From assembly GCA_027924645.1 (NCBI GenBank), contig BSBN01000354.1, positions 10,310,001 to 10,374,000 of the forward strand: DNA of 64,000 nt, in the 5' to 3' direction. This stretch comes from Cunninghamia lanceolata. Its lineage: Eukaryota > Streptophyta > Pinopsida > Cupressales > Cupressaceae. The first letter of the stretch is position 1. Each line of letters begins with the position of its first letter. The notes under the pieces were generated by a model. The model was not told the origin of the DNA and did no database searches. It saw nothing but the letters and a program-made list of their open reading frames with translations. The translations under genes were made by a program, and so were the position numbers. Below, piece by piece: positions 47,745 through 57,297 of the stretch.

Positions 47745-47816
47745 TGTCTTTTCTCTAAGAAAAGTAACCCAATTCATTCTTGAAAAATCATCAATAAGGA
47801 GCATAAAATACCTTTC
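47745..47816 (-). pseudogene. Short copia integrase fragment
   Basis: In one minus-strand frame this reads ERYFMLLIDDFSRMNWVTFL plus a few residues, closely matching the integrase core stretch GDRYIMLLIDDHSRMMWVTFL of the copia element at 58990-59080. Only about 24 residues are recognisable. It abuts the gypsy remnant on its right, so it is a recombination scrap. Confidence 0.6.
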
Positions 47817-49675
47817 ACGTTGCAGACTTCTTCTTTGCTATTTTTTTTGAATTTTTTGACAGGGTATTCAGCAACCCAGGCATAAAACCTTTTAAGATGG
47901 GTGATGTTTAGGGGTCCTCCAAGTTCTTCACCTTCAAGAGTGGTGAGGCAATACGCCCCTATAACATATTTAGAGACAAACACATAGGGGCCTAACCAAT
48001 TAGGTTCAAACTTTCCCTTCTTATCTCATTCTCAAAGATTCTTCTAATTTTCTTTTAGGACTAGATCACCTACTAGAAATTCTGTGGCATAGATTTTCTT
48101 ACTGTAGGATCCCTGAAGAAAATTCTGGTATGCTTGGAGATGATTCAAGGTGTTGAGGCATCGTTCATCCAATAACTCTAACTCTTGTAGGTGTACAACA
48201 CAATATTCCTTAGTGATGATATTACACAAGGAAATGTGCAAGGAGGGAAGTTCGATCTCAATTGGCAAGATGGCTTCAGCTCCAAAGACAAGCATGGAGT
48301 GGCTCTAGTTGGGGTACATATGCTAGTGCAGTAGACTTAAAGGGCAAGATGGATGTGGAGGTGCCAATCATGACTAGTTTCATTGACAACTTTCTTGAGG
48401 ATTTTGAGTAGGGCCTTATTAGTTGCCTCATCTTGGCTACTTCCTTGAGCATAATATGGGGTGGACCAATGATATTGAATGTGGAATTGTTCATAAAGAG
48501 CATGAACATCATTTTTTTTGAAGGGTTTTCCATTATATGTGACAAGGGTGGATGGGATACCATACTAGAAAATGATGTGGTAGAGGATGAATTTAGTGAT
48601 CTATGAGCTAGTGGTAAAAGTGAGGGGAATAGGTTCAACCCACTTTGTAAAGTATTCAATGACAGTGATGATGAAGTTGTGGCCATCAAAGGAGGGAGGG
48701 TGAATCTTGCCAATGAGATCTAGGCCCCATTAAGAAAATGGCCATGGTGTCATGATTGGTTTCAATGCCTGAGAGGGAGTGTGAATGAGGTCTCCATGTT
48801 GCTGACAAGGATTACATTTCTCACATATTCACATGGATCATGTTCCATTATGGGCCAATAATATCCTGTACGTAAGATCTTTTTGGCTAGGACAATACGG
48901 CATGTGTGAGCACCATAGATACCTACATGGACTTCATGTAGTGCGAGCGAAGCTTCTTCTGTATTTAAACATCGCCAGAGAGTACCATCATAGCTTCAGT
49001 GACAAAGGGTGTCGACGAGGATAGTGTAGTGAGAAGCTTGGAAAATAAGGGACCTTTTTTGTTTATGAGAGAATTCAAATGGGATAGTGTGATGTTGAAG
49101 ATAGGCATAGATGTTATGATACCAAGGGGTTTCAAGATCAACAATCTCACATATGAATTTTGATTTAGTGACCTTATATGCTAGCAAGAGGATTTGTTCC
49201 ACAAGGAATTCAAATTGATGGCTATCATGGGGCATATCCAAGAGGGATCCAATGGTATCCACGACATCAGTTACTTTGTTATGGAGTCAAGGCACCTGTT
49301 CAAACTGAATATAGGTGAAATGAAGTCTGTATTCATCCTTCATTTGCTTGCAGGGGATCAACTTGTCATCCTTAGTGTGGTATTCATCATTGACTTGTTT
49401 GATGACCAATTGGGAGTCTCTATAAACCTGTAATTGTTGGATATTCCATTGGCCTGCCATCTTAAGACCAATGATTTGAGATTCATGTTCAGCCACATTA
49501 TTGGTGTAGGGAAATGCCCTTACTTTTGAGAGTTGAAAATGATAGCCAGACATGCTCATTCCATAGGTGTAAAATTAAGCTCATAGCCGACAAGAGTCTT
49601 GTTGATGTAATATATAGCTCTTTCACATATGGTTTCATCATGTTGTGCTAGAAATTCCCTCATTGCTACTAAAGT
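47817..49675 (-). pseudogene. Decayed Tat-like gypsy pol remnant
   Basis: In minus-strand order: the end of a gypsy RNase H (ERAIYYINKTLVGYELNF, ~49560-49640), a second RNase H of the Tat type (NNVAEHESQIIGLKMAG, VYRDSQLVIKQVNDEYHTKDD, 49290-49559), an integrase zinc region (AKKILRTGYYWPIM, ~48800-48900), the integrase core (VIEYFTKWVEPIPL, WSTPYYAQGSSQDEATNKALL, 48300-48713) and the C-terminal part (GAEAILPIEIELPSL, GAYCLTTLEGEELGGP, HLKRFYAW, 47860-48295). The first catalytic Asp is Glu and the second is Tyr, so it is dead. Many stops and shifts are present. Element A cuts off its upstream end at 49676. Confidence 0.8.
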
Positions 49676-50782
49676 TGCAGATAACTGAGAGGGGGGGTGA
49701 ATCAGTTATCTTATATCTTTTCTATTTTCTTACTTTTTCTTAACTTATCATTTAATGTTATGTCAAAACAAGACAATCATAAGAGTTGAAAAGAAATTAA
49801 CACATGACACAAGGATTTTTACATGGAAACCCTGTTAAGGGAAAAACCACGAGGTGACTAACCCAAGATTGCATTCTCTGTTAAAAGAATAAGGAGTACA
49901 AATTTGGCACTTGCCAATTAGGGCTCACTACCCGAGCACACTACTCACAAAAGGCTCACTGCCTACAAGAGATTTACAGTCTACAAATGCTTATAGAAGA
50001 TACCAAGGTGTTTGAACTGATGAACAACATCTATGCATGCACAATTTTAGTTCCGGTTAGGCACAATAAACTGATCAGGCACATTTCATTCTTCCTCTGC
50101 TTAATATAACTTTCATGTTACATTCCGGGCTTGAATTACTACCTTTGCACTTGTCTCTGCTTATCTTTGCACTTAACCATACATACTATTCACTACACAC
50201 AATTACAGGCTTGAATCCATCAGGTATATATATCTGCATCAAGGATTTCCAACTTCTTAGTCAGCAACAAGAACACTTGAGATATTGTAAGTTATTCATC
50301 TGTCGACTGAATCCATTCTTGATTAGTGATGCGTATCAAAAACATAGGCATAGAAGTCATAAATCATGTCAGTGAACAATGTGTAATCTCATAGATTTCT
50401 TGATCAGCACCTTTTACACATCTAGATTGAAGTCTGATATTCTATCGGTCAGTTCTTCCTCTATCTGCTCTGTCTGACTGGAATCCAACACTTGGATACT
50501 CATATTTTTCTTGCTTTATCACCAAAGGCTAAATCTTTGGAATATAGTAGTCATGATACCCCTCTTGACTTCTCCAAGTCTGCAACTTACTGAGTTACAC
50601 CATCTGAGAGATCTGGACCTGATTGTCAGACCTTGTTACATGCTCTGTTCTTGTCCACCGGACCAAGATAATCTTCAATCTAACTTCTAGTATAGGCATA
50701 TTATGTACTGCAGATGTGTGGGATAGACTTTGTTGCCATCAATGACAACACTTATGAATCCACATAGTGTCTCTTGCCAACA
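49676..50782 (-). repeat. Element A 3' LTR (copia type)
   Basis: On the minus strand it starts TGTTGGCAAGAG at 50782, directly after a CCAAAGGGGGAGAT polypurine tract, and ends near TCTCAGTTATCTGCA at 49676. The end region (CTGATTCACCCCCC, AGTGAGCCCTAATTGGCA, GGTTTTTCCCTTAACAGGG) aligns with the LTR of the copia element at 55990-57240, so it is a related but diverged copia LTR. It interrupts a gypsy RNase H at its left edge. The left edge is uncertain by about 10 bp. Confidence 0.75.
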
Positions 50783-51196
50783 ATCTCCCCCTTTGGCATT
50801 GATGGCAACACTTAGTGAAAAATGGCTAAGTGTGGCAGTAACTCCCCCTTTGCTTGTGCTCTGTCTCTTGCACTATTTTACCGGAGCTCCCCCTTTGCTG
50901 GACTCCTCATTTTTCACTACTCTTCACACCCCTTTGACATCAATGGAAAAGAGCGGGATCCACAAACCAAAATTGTACAAAAAGTTTCCACATAAGGCCG
51001 GATATGTACATATAATTCATATGATAAACCTACATATACTTGAGTATGTATGCAAAAGTAGTCTTCAGCTATACAAACTCTATGGCCCAACTCTTCTTCA
51101 TCCTATCCAAAATGGAGATGTGACCACTCAACAAAAATGTATAAGCTTTTGCCTTTCTTAAGTCTGCTGGATCACTGGTCCAGGCCATGGTCTAAG
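50783..51196 (-). other. Element A 3' untranslated region
   Basis: Between the coiled-coil ORF stop and the LTR in element sense. It contains several copies of AAAGGGGGAG on the minus strand (near 50786, 50850, 50890 and a variant near 50930), the same motif pattern as 61600-61781 in the copia element. The one touching the LTR is the polypurine tract. Confidence 0.65.
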
Positions 51197-52112
51197 TGTG
51201 AGGCCGATTATTTCACCCCCCTTATTTTGATCGATTATGCTATTTTGTGATGACATTATCAGACCTTTAGTGACTATGGTTTTATTATGCAGACTTGTTT
51301 TTTATCTCCTGATTATGATAGGACTTTGATTTGACATATGTGATTTGATTCAATCATAGTGGATGATATTTTGTGATTTGACACATGGGATATATTAGAT
51401 GATATTTCGTGATGAGTTTCTAATTAATTATGTGATGTCGACTATTTGACATATGATTTAAAATGCAGTTTAAATTGGAGTTATGTATTGATGATTATTG
51501 ATGTATTCGAATTGCGTGAATTTAATTCCAGTTGCTTCAGCTATGATTTCCAGGATATGACTGACACTTGATCGAGATGTGCAGGTTTCACATTCCCTAG
51601 CCATGGGAAAATCGGAGGTAGAATTCACACTATGTTATCCCCTGTAAATCCGATCCATTCCCAAGAGGGATAAGGATCACGTTTGAATTTGAATGTTGAT
51701 TTAAGTACTTGATTTAATTATATTATTTTGGCCTTAGTACCCTTGTCTATTTAATTAATAATAAGTGTTGTATAATTTTACTTGGTTTACACCACTTGGT
51801 ATTTTTATTTTTATGGGCCATTTAAATGTGATTTTTAACCCCCTTTGTGAACCCTAGAGTCCCAAAAGTTACCCTAGGTGGTTACCCTTGAGTCTAGGGT
51901 CAACTTGGACTATCTAACCCTAGTTTTGACTCAAGTTTGGTCACTCTAAACCATGGTTTAGTAAAAGTGACGAAAATTTGAAATAAGGGAAGTGGGAGAA
52001 GAGTCATGCCTTGGGAAAGACTCATCTCCCTTCCCAAGGGTTGGGAACCATTTCCCAAGGAAGACTTGGGAGGTCTCCAAGACTCCCAAGTGTGTGGGAG
52101 CTTCCCCCAAGA

Positions 52113-52372
52113 CTCTCACACACGTGTGAGAGCATCTTGGAGGACGATGGCTCCTGGAGAGAATAAGAGGATGCCATATGGCACCCCTTATCCTCTTGAG
52201 GGTGTGAGTGGGTTTGCCACCTCACCACTTGTTTTCTCACACATGTGTGAGAGCACAAGTGGATAAGGTGAGGATTGAGAGGGAATGAGAGGATGACACT
52301 TGTCATCCTCACACTTCCTCTCCCTTGCAAGTGGCATGGGAGGAGGAAGGATAAGGTGACAAGTGTCACCTT
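52113..52372. repeat. Hairpin cluster in solo LTR
   Basis: Four near-perfect hairpins in 260 bp: 52113-52132 (8-bp stem), 52235-52252 (18-bp perfect palindrome), 52291-52308 (8-bp stem) and 52353-52372 (9-bp stem). They lie just upstream of a TATA-like motif. The first contains ACGTG and the second ACATGTGT. Confidence 0.8.
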
Positions 52373-53094
52373 CTCATTCCTCAAGGCCAAATTCATGGCC
52401 TATATTATCTCCTCTTGTGGAGGAGTGTGGGCTTCTTCTTGAATTTTATTCTTATTGCTATTTTTGGAGGAGTTTGGGAGAGTTAGAAGCTTTGCTTGAA
52501 GGATTGGAAGGCTTGGGAAGGCTTGGAGCTCTTCACCAACTTGCTACCATTATAAGGGCTTTGAAGGTAGGCCTTGTAAACTTGTTTTCTCACCCTTGCT
52601 ATTTAATTTATTGTGTTTTAGTTTTGGTTGTTTTGCTGTTTGTATTGTTTTGTTGGGATGGGAGTATGGTGAGAGTACCTCCAATGGAGGTAATGCTCAA
52701 CTAGTTATGGGTAGGGGAAAGGAACCTCCTTGAGGTCTCTCCCACATTATGTGTTTATTGCTTGAGGGCTTTTACTGTGGAGAAGTTTATTGAATGGCAA
52801 GAGTGCCATGGAGATTATTGTGATTCTTTTTGTGGAGAGTGGTGTTTTGGGAGATTTTATTTGGCTTGAGGCCATGAGCATGGTATTTTATCCTTTGGGA
52901 GCCCTTTGAAGTTGAGGGGTCCATTCCCTACCCTCAACAACTCATTTTTATGAGTTGAGTTTTGTGCTAAACTTATGGGTGTTTTTGTGTTATTGTGATT
53001 GATTTTGTTGTGGAGTGCCCAACCTGTGTTGTTTTTGCTTTTTCAAAAAAAAAAAAATTTTAATAGAGTACTAGTGTTTTTTCTTTAGTTCCTG

Positions 53095-53185
53095 TATATA
53101 TATATTTTAAATATATATAAGCCCATATATATATATGAGCATATATATATATGAGCATATAAATATATAAATAAATATATACAGT
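53095..53185. repeat. AT microsatellite
   Basis: TATATA runs broken by repeated ATGAGCATA and AAATATATA motifs. An A13 run precedes it at about 53046-53058. Confidence 0.9.
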
Positions 53186-53372
53186 GTTAGAAAAAAAATG
53201 CCACTGTGTAGTATTTACTAGGTAGCCTGTGTATATATATAGACATAAAACAATATGTACCGTATATGCATCAGATTGAAGTTTATATGTAATTAAAAAA
53301 AAAATTATATTTAATAAAGGCGAAGTTAACCCTAACGCCGATGAGGATATTCGAGGAAGACCAGAAGGTGGA

Positions 53373-53390
53373 CGGCGGCCATGGCCGCCG
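53373..53390. other. GC-rich 18-bp palindrome
   Basis: CGGCGGCCATGGCCGCCG, a perfect palindrome in a GC island (53335-53400) inside otherwise AT-rich sequence. Confidence 0.85.
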
Positions 53391-53411
53391 CCCACCCGTT
53401 AGTTATTGTAA

Positions 53412-53440
53412 TGTGTGTGTGGGGGGGGGGGAAGGGGGTC
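53412..53440 (+). repeat. (GT)n and G-run
   Basis: A short GT run, then about 11 G, AA and 5 G, followed by TCGAGCCCCCACCCCC. It could form a G-quadruplex or a G/C hairpin. Confidence 0.85.
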
Positions 53441-54870
53441 GAGCCCCCACCCCCAACCTATTAACCCTTCTCCCATGCCATGGCCCTACTCCTTTTCACC
53501 ACAACATAGCCATAGATCTTCCATTCAGTGTCCCCTATGGTGGCCTTACCCTCCACGATGCCCTCTACCTCTCTACCCACCCATTTCCCTTGCCTACACT
53601 GTAACGCCGGTGTGAAATGACTATTGGGGTCGTCGGTCTCTGGTGTTGCGACCGTTGCTTCCCTTTTAGTGGCACCACCTCTACTCTCCCTCATTCCCTC
53701 AGCCCGAGTTCCGTCGCCGCCACCGTCGCTTCCCCCTCCATCTCAACCATGCATCTTTAGCTCCAACTCACTATTATTCATCCTCTCATGGCCTCCTTAT
53801 TCCCCAACCTACAAACTAGAAAAATTAGCAAAGAAAGAGAGGAAGGAAGTATGGGAATAAGAAAATTAGGGTAAACTCTAAATGTGCAATCAACATAATG
53901 CAAGATTAGGGAAACTTGTTTATTGAAAAATAATTTTAGTTTAACTAAGTTTTTTTCTGTCTATTGAGGGGATAATTTTATTTGTGAGGAGATATTTTTT
54001 TTATATATTACTTTTCGCCTTTTTGTTCATTTCAGACTTGAAGCTCCTTAAATTTGGTTGAATTTTGAAAAGAGGGTTTTGGTGTTTCTTTTAATTTATG
54101 AGCTTGTGTATTGTATTTTATTCAGGTATTGTTTATTTATTTTATGAAGGGAAAGGGTATTTCCTTTCCTTTTTAATTATTTTAATGGGGACAATGAATT
54201 TATTTTGTCGAAATTCTTTCTTTCTAATTCCACCTTTTTTTATCATTATTTTGCGGGGGGAGTTATTTAAACTCCCCTCCCTTATCTATTAAATTTTGGA
54301 GTCAGTTATTAAAAATAATTGTCAAATTGTATTTAATAACGAACTCGATCTGTCTCCTTGGACTCATTGGTGACTTGTCGTTTAACCTAGTTTTATTAAT
54401 TCATTTTAATTCGTTCTGAAGTTATTCTTTAATTTTGATTCAATTTTATTATTAATTTTTACTTAGTTTTCCCTAGGGTGATTCATTTTAAATTTTAATT
54501 CACGTTTTTTGAAAATGCATTATGTTGCCAAAATTTTGCTAGGTTATTAGAGTTATCTCTGCATTATCTGATTTAATTTTTATCCATCATTCCACTTAAT
54601 CACGCGCCATCTTACCATTTAATCACTCTTTGACCTGGCTTTAGATTAGGGTTCGTTGTTGGTGATTCTTTTTCACCTAGGTAACTTAGGGTGTAGATTT
54701 TGAAACGATCTAACCCTAAACATGACATCCTACATGTCACATACTCCCTAGATGGCCTTCACCTTATCGATTATGTTGACATGTTTACGCCTTAGGCGTG
54801 TTGCCACCGAGTACGCAAGCGCGTGTGAGGGGGTTCCTAGGGATAGGTAGGAAAGTTTTTTGTAGTTCGT

Positions 54871-54947
54871 GTCATGACCACATGGCAAATGTGGACATGA
54901 CATGTGTGTTTGTGTGTCGTGACTGCATGGGAAATGCGGGCATGACA
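54871..54947 (+). repeat. Duplicated terminus of solo LTR
   Basis: The last 32 bp (54916-54947, GTCGTGACTGCATGGG to GCATGACA) are preceded by a diverged copy at 54871-54902 (GTCATGACCACATGGC to ACATGACA), offset by 45 bp. Both end in ATGACA. Confidence 0.8.
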
Positions 54948-55989
54948 CTAAGCTTCCGTTAAGGCCTCATGCATTGCCTCTAACTTAGGGATAATTATCC
55001 CTCTAATTTCACCTATTCTATTCATTATGTTCTTCTTTTCTTTGCCCAGTCTCTTTATTTCATTTATTATAACAATAGCCTGGCATTCTTGATTCATTAA
55101 AGAGGAGGAAAGAGGGTGAAAATTCTGAACTAGGCTTGATAGTTTTTCTTCTTGTTCTTTTACTTTCTCCTCAAAGTCTTTTGTCACTTTAGGCCAAGTT
55201 AGACAAAATTTGAATAGGTCCCCACCATCTTTGAGAGCATTTTCAAGGCTCTTTATTCCAATATCTAGAGTCCTCCTATCATTTGCAATAAGTCCTTGCA
55301 CCTCAGTGAATCTTTTTCCTAGAAACTTCTTCTGGACCTTTGCTTCTGCTGATTTCTCTAGAGATTCAAAATGAGTGTTAACAGAATTTACTAAGTTTTT
55401 CAAGTTACCAGATGGTGAGGTCGAAGGATCCTTTTGATAGGATGGCATGATCTTCTCTAGTATCCCGGATGTAATCTCCAACAGTTCATAGTCCTCCATG
55501 TGAGATTCCAATAGTTTTTCTTTTGCTTTGGCTTGAGCAAAAGATGCTATTTTCATTGTCTGAACCAGGGAGAGAGTCAAAATTCAGTGGTCCTTGAAAT
55601 AGCTCAGGTTCATCCAGCTCCATCATTTCTCTATCTAAGAAGTTCTTCAATGTCTCTACAGTGTCTCTTGCTAGAGATTGAGACTTCTTTCCTTTTGAAA
55701 TATCATAACAGTCATCATTAGTCTTTTCTGCTTGTTCTTCTTCTTTTCCCTTATCCTCTTTTCCTTGAATCTTCTTCTCCTCTCTTCTACCTTCCCCTTC
55801 AGCTTCAAAGTCTGGAATGTTTGTCATAGCTGCAGTGGGATCCAGAGGAGAGATGTCACTTGTGTTTGCTGCTTCATGAACTTCCTCTTCCGGAACTGAG
55901 GAGTCTAAGTTCTTAGAGATTTCTGCATTTATTTTCTTTAATCCTTTGACATCCTTGTCAGAAGGTTTTTCATTGACATCATTTGATCC
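54948..55989 (-). pseudogene. Element A coiled-coil ORF, C-terminal part
   Basis: Minus-strand reading from the GATCC target site at 55985 to a stop at 54948-54950. The first part (to about 55565) is acidic: KKINAEISKNLDSSVPEEEV, EEKKIQGKEDKGKEEEQAEK. A frameshift near 55565 is followed in the next frame by a helical, heptad-like stretch (AKAKEKLLESHMEDYELLEI, HFESLEKSAEAKVQKKFLGK, KEQEEKLSSLVQNFHPL, EIKRLGKEKKNIMNRIGEI). No catalytic motif, zinc finger or clear membrane segment is seen. It continues on the other side of the copia insertion at 63034-64000. In element A it sits just before the 3' LTR. I do not recognise the family. Confidence 0.7.
55985..55989. repeat. Target site duplication GATCC, left copy
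   Basis: GATCC precedes the TGTTGCAAG start of the copia 5' LTR and recurs at 63034-63038. The coiled-coil frame on the minus strand joins correctly across it. Confidence 0.95.
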
Positions 55990-57240
55990 TGTTGCAAGTA
56001 TGAGGTGAACCAGTGTTGTCATTGATGTCAACTTACTCATATTGCATTAGTAAGAAGGTTTGGATGAGTTGTGTGCTGTTGTTATTGAGGAAATCAGTCT
56101 CCATCCGGAACAGTGAAGAAAAGTGATGAGAAGAAGGCAAATGTACTGTATAGGTTAAGAACCAGAGGATGCAGATTAAAGGGTTTGTAGATATGAGTCT
56201 TGAGATGATTTAGCTAAGATTTCAGAGGTCTGCATGAAGATCTGAAGAAGTTGTGGCTGTCTGTGTGGAACCGGTTCCGGCAAGCGTTTAGAGGTGACAG
56301 AGGATCATAGAAAGGTCCGGTGAGGTCCGGAATTGTATTATCCCAATCTGCGGACTAAAAGGAGTGTTTAGGATGTCCTTGTGATGTGTCATCTTGAGTT
56401 GTGTATGATTTTGAGGTCTGGAAGTACCTTTTGCATTGTGACAGTGGCGACAGATTGTGTTCTTGAAGTACCGGATGATGAAGAGAAGAATTCCGGTAAG
56501 CTGATGAAGTACGGATGTTTTTGATGATTCAGGGAAGGTTATGATGATCATTGGATCATATCTAGTTCATGTTGGTGGTCCGCATTGAAGTTGGAGTTGG
56601 ATTTGATGTTATGGCTACCAGTTGTTGGTGTTCTTCCTGTAACAGGCTGACCAGATGTTCTACATGCCTTGCGAATGTTATTGTGATGTTTGCCGACTTA
56701 GATGATTGTTCCTAAGTCAATGTCTTGTATAAATAAGTGTTTGAGAACTCATTTTGAAGCGTGGATGGTGTGGATGAGCGTGGTATAGTGAAGAGAAGTG
56801 CGAAAGGCAGAGCAAGGGTTTTTGGGCTTAAATGGAACTGATCCGGACATGGTAGAGATGTCATTCTCCAGTTCAAGATTGTGATTCTTATCACTTTGTA
56901 GACAGTGTGTCTCCTTGTAGGCAGTGTGCCTCTTTGTGAGTAGTGTGCTCGGGCAGTGAGCCCTAATTGGCATGTGCCATTCATTTTTCTTATTCTTCTA
57001 ACAGAGAATAATCCTTAGGTTAATCACCCTGTGGTTTTTCCCTTAACCAGGTTTTCCACGTCAAAATCTTGGTGTTCAATGTGTTGATGTTTATCTGCTC
57101 TTGTGTTTATGCATTATGCTTTCGTGGATGGTTAATTGATATGCTTTTAACTAACAAAGAAGAATCAAGTGTTTGAAGTAAGAGCAAGTTTTTATCCAAC
57201 TGATTCACCCCCCTCTTAGTTGTATGCCCTAGATCCAACA
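55990..57240 (+). repeat. Copia 5' LTR
   Basis: A 1251-bp LTR from TGTTGCAAG to GATCCAACA. The TATA box lies at 56728. The last 60 bp carry CTGATTCACCCCCC, shared with the element A LTR. Confidence 0.96.
56728..56735 (+). promoter_or_regulatory. Copia LTR TATA box
   Basis: TATAAATA about 739 bp into the 5' LTR, conserved in the 3' LTR at 62520-62527. It is the likely Pol II promoter of the element. Confidence 0.65.
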
Positions 57241-57255
57241 ATTGGTATCAGAGCC
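57241..57255 (+). promoter_or_regulatory. Copia primer binding site
   Basis: ATTGGTATCAGAGCC immediately follows the 5' LTR. TGGTATCAGAGC matches the 3' end of plant initiator methionine tRNA, the usual copia primer. Confidence 0.92.
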
Positions 57256-57297
57256 AAGTTCCTCTGAAAGGAGCTTAACTGCTTGAGGAGATCCAGG

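Larger units (their letters stand above)
51197..54947 (+). mobile_element. Probable solo LTR, 3.75 kb
   Basis: It begins TGTGAGGCCG and ends CGGGCATGACA, imperfect inverted ends of TG...CA form. It is flanked by the direct repeat CTAAG at 51192-51196 and 54948-54952. Removing it rejoins the stop codon and 3' UTR of the element A ORF. No internal direct repeat of its ends, PBS or coding domain is seen, so it looks like a solo LTR left by LTR-LTR recombination. It could instead be a non-autonomous element without LTR structure. The orientation is chosen from the ...GGGCATGACA end and a TATA-like CTATATTAT near 52398. Confidence 0.7.

Noticed and set aside
48276..48713. A 145-codon Ser/Leu-rich minus-strand frame
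   Set aside because: It is a shifted frame across the decayed integrase core. The recognisable integrase residues are in another minus-strand frame of the same DNA.
52006..52704. Plus- and minus-strand frames in the solo LTR
   Set aside because: They overlap the hairpin cluster, have no recognisable domain and lie inside an element with LTR-type ends.
53341..53694. A GC-rich exon-like stretch with overlapping frames
   Set aside because: Composition stands out, but there are no splice signals I would trust, no domain, and it sits inside the CTAAG-flanked element.
57283..57297. Start of the copia polyprotein at 57283
   Set aside because: The codon there is TTG. The first ATG in frame is at 57298 and is followed by the usual gag N-terminus, so I start the frame there.
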